DNA of 9,113 bases, from positions 1 through 9,113 of the forward strand of contig JAUIAA010000065.1 in the NCBI GenBank assembly GCA_030425715.1. Direction: 5' to 3'. The stretch comes from Bacteroidia bacterium (lineage in GTDB: Bacteria > Bacteroidota > Bacteroidia > Flavobacteriales > Flavobacteriaceae). Shown here one piece after another: positions 6,727 through 9,113 of the stretch (positions are counted from its first letter, which is position 1; every line of letters begins with the position of its first letter). The notes under the pieces were generated by a model. It saw nothing but the letters and a program-made list of their open reading frames with translations. It was not told the origin of the DNA and made no database searches. The translations under genes and the position numbers were made by a program.

Positions 6727-7275
6727 ATGCAAGATACAGCAAAGCAATACGATGAAATTGTAGCAAAATGTCGTTCTCTTTTTGTGGATAAAATGAGTGA
6801 TTATGGATGTGCTTGGCGCATTTTAAGGTTGCCATCATTAACCGATCAAATTTTTATCAAAGCCCAACGAATTAGACAGCTACAAGAAAATGAAATAAGA
6901 AAAGTGGAAGAAGATGAAACGCCTGAGTTTATTGGTATTATAAATTACGCTATAATGGCATTGATTCAAATTGAAAAAGGGGTGGTAGATCAGCCTGATT
7001 TAAATTTAAAAGATGCTTCTGATTTGTACGATAAGCATATCAAAATTACCAAAACCTTGATGGAAAATAAAAACCATGATTATGGTGAAGCTTGGCGAGA
7101 AATGCGTGTAAGCTCATTAACTGATTTGATTTTGCAAAAATTACTTCGCGTAAAACAAATTGAAGACAATAACGGTAAAACCATTGCATCAGAAGGAATT
7201 GATGCCAATTACCAAGACATGATAAATTACGCCATTTTTGCCTTGATTTTAATAAACGAAAAAGAAAATAATTAA
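6727..7275 (+). CDS. DUF1599 protein with two tandem copies of the domain
   Basis: The product is 182 residues, soluble, with no signal peptide. It consists of two copies of a helical domain about 93 residues apart (roughly 8-83 and 101-177). Each copy has K..DYG.AWR (K22-D25-Y26-G27-A29-W30-R31 and K115-D118-Y119-G120-A122-W123-R124), S-L-T-D (37-40 and 130-133), a basic R-I/V pair (48-49 and 141-142), and a final INYAI.ALI helix (72-80 and 166-174). This matches DUF1599, which I recall is also named nucleotide modification associated domain 1 and occurs in phage nucleotide-modification contexts; the biochemical role is unknown. The conserved Asp/Glu before NYA resembles helical nucleotide pyrophosphohydrolases only loosely. 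It is first in an operon and ends 7 bases before the BT_3928-family gene, a pairing I remember as common in Bacteroidota. Confidence 0.88.
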   Translation: MQDTAKQYDEIVAKCRSLFVDKMSDYGCAWRILRLPSLTDQIFIKAQRIRQLQENEIRKVEEDETPEFIGIINYAIMALIQIEKGVVDQPDLNLKDASDLYDKHIKITKTLMENKNHDYGEAWREMRVSSLTDLILQKLLRVKQIEDNNGKTIASEGIDANYQDMINYAIFALILINEKENN

Positions 7276-7282
7276 ATTATTT

Positions 7283-8383
7283 ATGAATATTTTAGCCCAA
7301 ATTGCAAGATTAATAGTTGCAATAACTTTTATTTTTTCTGGTTTTGTGAAACTGGTCGATCCTTTGGGCTCTGCCTATAAATTTGAGGAATATTTTGGGG
7401 CAGATGTTATGAACCTCGAATTTTTAATTCCGTTTGCCTTACAGTTTTCTATGGTATTGATTTTAGCCGAAATTATACTTGGTGTAATGTTGTTGGTAGG
7501 AGCGAAGTTAAAATTAACTATTTGGAGTCTGTTTTTTATTACACTTTTATTTCTATTCCTTACTTGGTATTCAGCTTATTATGATAAAGTTACCGATTGT
7601 GGTTGCTTTGGCGATGCCATTACCTTAACGCCTTGGGAAACCTTTTATAAAAATGTGGTTTTAATAGGTTTGATTATCTTTTTAATTTGGAGAAGGTTTG
7701 ACATACAACCTATCCATTCCGATTTTGTTGCCAATAGAATTACCTTGGTTTTTGCTTTAATTTTTGTAGGAATAATGTACTATTCTTTAAAACACTTACC
7801 AATAATTGATTTTAGAGCATATGCCATTGGTAAAAATATTCCTGATGGAATGGTTTTTCCAGAGGGTGCAGAAAAACCTGTATATGAAGATACTTGGGTA
7901 TATCAGGTAGATGGAGTAGATAAAACATTTCGTACGGAAGATAAACCTTGGAATATTGAAGGAGCAACTTTTGTAGATAGAAAAACTAAGGTAGTGAAAG
8001 AAGGTTACGAACTACCAATTCATGATTTTACTATGGAAAAAGATGGAGAAGATATGACCGAAATTTTAATGCAAAAAGATAGATTGTTATTGGTGGTAGC
8101 TTATAACTTACAAAAATCTAATCCAAAGGGATTTGAAAAAATAAAAGAACTGAGTAAAAAGGCCAATTTAAAAGGTTATAGCGTATATTTCTTTTCAGCT
8201 TCTACAGCCGAAGATTTTGAAACAATTAAGAAAGCGTATGGTTTAGATATGGAATTACTTTTTTGCGATGAAACTACTTTAAAAACCATTATTAGAGCAA
8301 ATCCAGGTGTTGTTGTTTTAAACAAAGGTACTATAGTAGATAAAAAAAGCTGGAGAGATGTTGATGAATTACAATTAGATTAA
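7283..8383 (+). CDS. BT_3928-family membrane protein: DoxX/MauE-like N-terminus plus thioredoxin-like C-terminus
   Basis: The 366-residue product has an N-terminal membrane part with four DoxX/MauE-like helices (about 5-25, 46-73, 78-100 and 121-138) and a fifth at 152-169. The loop after the third helix holds DCGCFGD (105-111), a Cys106-Gly-Cys108 pair of the kind seen in MauE-like redox membrane proteins. The C-terminal domain (about 240-366) has a TlpA/thioredoxin-like order: strand LLLVVAY, helix, strand YSVYFFSAS, helix, LLFCDE, then N-P-G (340-342) at the cis-proline position and strand VVVLNKGTIV. The expected CxxC after the first strand is missing: A273-Y-N-L-Q-K-S replaces it. The only cysteine in this domain is C328. 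The function is not established; a role in membrane or periplasmic thiol redox is an inference. The gene lies between DUF1599 (7-base gap) and crcB (5-base gap). Confidence 0.88.
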   Translation: MNILAQIARLIVAITFIFSGFVKLVDPLGSAYKFEEYFGADVMNLEFLIPFALQFSMVLILAEIILGVMLLVGAKLKLTIWSLFFITLLFLFLTWYSAYYDKVTDCGCFGDAITLTPWETFYKNVVLIGLIIFLIWRRFDIQPIHSDFVANRITLVFALIFVGIMYYSLKHLPIIDFRAYAIGKNIPDGMVFPEGAEKPVYEDTWVYQVDGVDKTFRTEDKPWNIEGATFVDRKTKVVKEGYELPIHDFTMEKDGEDMTEILMQKDRLLLVVAYNLQKSNPKGFEKIKELSKKANLKGYSVYFFSASTAEDFETIKKAYGLDMELLFCDETTLKTIIRANPGVVVLNKGTIVDKKSWRDVDELQLD

Positions 8384-8388
8384 ACAAT

Positions 8389-8760
8389 ATGAAAGCAGTG
8401 CTGTTGGTGTTTTTAGGAGGTGGATTGGGTAGCGTTGCCCGTTATTTACTGAGCTTAAAACTCAATAATTTTGAAAACGCCATCCCTTATGGCACACTCC
8501 TTGCAAACGTATTAGGAAGTTTAATTATCGGTTTTGTTTTTGGTTATATAGCCAAAATGAACTCTATTTCTGAAAATTATTCACTCCTTTTGGCTACGGG
8601 TTTTTGTGGTGGTTTTACAACCTTTTCTACCTTTGCTTATGAAAACCATTTGTACTTAAAAAACGGCGATTATTTTAGCATGATACCTTATTTAGCCATA
8701 AGTTTTATTGTGGGTATTGCAGCTGTTTTTTTAGGTTTGTATCTCGCCAAATTAATATAA
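8389..8760 (+). CDS. crcB: Fluoride ion channel CrcB/Fluc
   Basis: Fluc proteins are small dual-topology inner-membrane channels that let fluoride leave the cell. The 123-residue product has four hydrophobic segments and the family motifs: GGGLGSVARY (10-19), GTLLANVLGS (35-44) with the conserved N40, and GFCGGFTTFSTFAYE (71-85), which supplies the Phe/Thr/Ser fluoride pathway and the central Na+ site. The length is normal and only one copy is seen, consistent with a dual-topology homodimer. It is the last gene of the DUF1599 operon. The start is 5 bases after the BT_3928-family stop, so there is no room for its own leader or fluoride riboswitch. The stop is one base from the convergent DUF1684 stop. 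Confidence 0.96.
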   Translation: MKAVLLVFLGGGLGSVARYLLSLKLNNFENAIPYGTLLANVLGSLIIGFVFGYIAKMNSISENYSLLLATGFCGGFTTFSTFAYENHLYLKNGDYFSMIPYLAISFIVGIAAVFLGLYLAKLI

Positions 8761-8761
8761 G

Positions 8762-9113
8762 CTAAAAGGCTTTAACACCTGCAAGAATCTTAGTGTTTAA
8801 ATGGTTAACAGGCGGTGGTATGGGGCAAGAGTATTTATGGTTGTATGCACAGAAGGGATTGTATGCCTTGTTAAAATCAATTACTATAGTGTCTGTGTTA
8901 GATGTGGGTACTTGTAAGTCAATATATCTTCCTCCTCCATAAGTAGTATCTCCATTAGAATCATCTGTAAAAGGTAAAAATAAATAATCTTTATAATCAG
9001 CAGTTAAAATTAATTTTTGGTTTTGGTAAATGTGTAAAACATAAGTTTTGCCTTGTAATTCAAAAGTTGCAGTTGCATATATTTTATAAACAGGTAATCT
9101 ATCAGTGGTAGTT
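8762..9113 (-). CDS. DUF1684 protein, C-terminal part, truncated by window end
   Basis: The minus strand is open from the window end to a TAG at 8762-8764, giving 117 residues of a C-terminus with no start in the window. It shows the DUF1684 hallmarks: RLPVYKIYATATF, YKDYLFLPFTD, then TTYGGGRYIDL, DFNKAYNPFCAYN, YSCPIPPPVN and the ending ILAGVKAF. Family members usually have AGEK near the end, so the variant here is minor. The role of DUF1684 is unknown. Full-length members that I recall are about 200 residues and often carry a signal peptide or lipobox at the N-terminus, which is outside this window. The gene is convergent with crcB across a single base. Confidence 0.88.
   Translation of the reverse strand, partial: TTTDRLPVYKIYATATFELQGKTYVLHIYQNQKLILTADYKDYLFLPFTDDSNGDTTYGGGRYIDLQVPTSNTDTIVIDFNKAYNPFCAYNHKYSCPIPPPVNHLNTKILAGVKAF

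Noticed and set aside
5990..6763. Three 64-68 codon open frames on the plus strand
   Set aside because: They are antisense to folP and the LOG-family gene or span the intergenic region, with compositions unlike real proteins of this genome.
8384..8388. Fluoride riboswitch before crcB
   Set aside because: Only 5 bases separate crcB from the upstream stop codon, far too short for the crcB aptamer, and nothing like it is seen in the end of the preceding gene.
8759..8772. Small hairpin AAGC-TAAAAG-GCTT at the crcB/DUF1684 junction as a terminator
   Set aside because: The stem is only 4 bp with weak pairing and no adjacent T-tract, and it lies partly in coding sequence.

Overview
The window is AT-rich and densely packed. 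It looks like core chromosome of a member of the Bacteroidota, most likely Flavobacteriaceae. The evidence is the gene set (a BT_3928-type DoxX/thioredoxin-like protein, a duplicated DUF1599 protein, a CdaA-type diadenylate cyclase next to folP, an ABC exporter with an LSVGQ signature), the absence of clear Shine-Dalgarno sequences, and a TAnnTTTG promoter element of the Bacteroidota type before truA. I see no insertion sequence, prophage, CRISPR array, tRNA or rRNA.

Layout. (1) 1-623, plus: the C-terminal half of a NarL/DesK-class sensor histidine kinase, cut by the window start. (2) 620-1111, minus: a YfcE-like metallophosphoesterase, convergent with the kinase and overlapping it by 4 bases. 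(3) 1161-3702, plus: truA and an MsbA/MdlB-like ABC exporter overlapping by 11 bases. (4) 6603 down to 3699, minus: a tight four-gene operon of a LOG-family protein, folP, a lipoprotein with ExbD-like segments, and the c-di-AMP synthase cdaA. CdaA starts at a TTG and converges on the ABC gene with a 4-base overlap. (5) 6604-6726: a divergent intergenic region with a perfect 7+1+7 palindrome. (6) 6727-8760, plus: an operon of a DUF1599 protein, a BT_3928-family membrane protein and the fluoride channel crcB, with gaps of 7 and 5 bases. (7) 8762-9113, minus: the C-terminal part of a DUF1684 protein, open at the window end and convergent with crcB across a single base.

How the genes fit together. 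Most are housekeeping: tRNA pseudouridylation, folate synthesis, LOG-type nucleotide phosphoribohydrolysis, c-di-AMP synthesis, export and fluoride efflux. The least explained parts are the lipoprotein beside cdaA, where no CdaR/YbbR gene is visible, and the DUF1599/BT_3928 pair. I do not see a clearly new defence or mobile system. The strongest leads are the cdaA-linked lipoprotein and the DoxX-like protein with a Cys-Gly-Cys site and a thioredoxin-like domain that has lost its CxxC.
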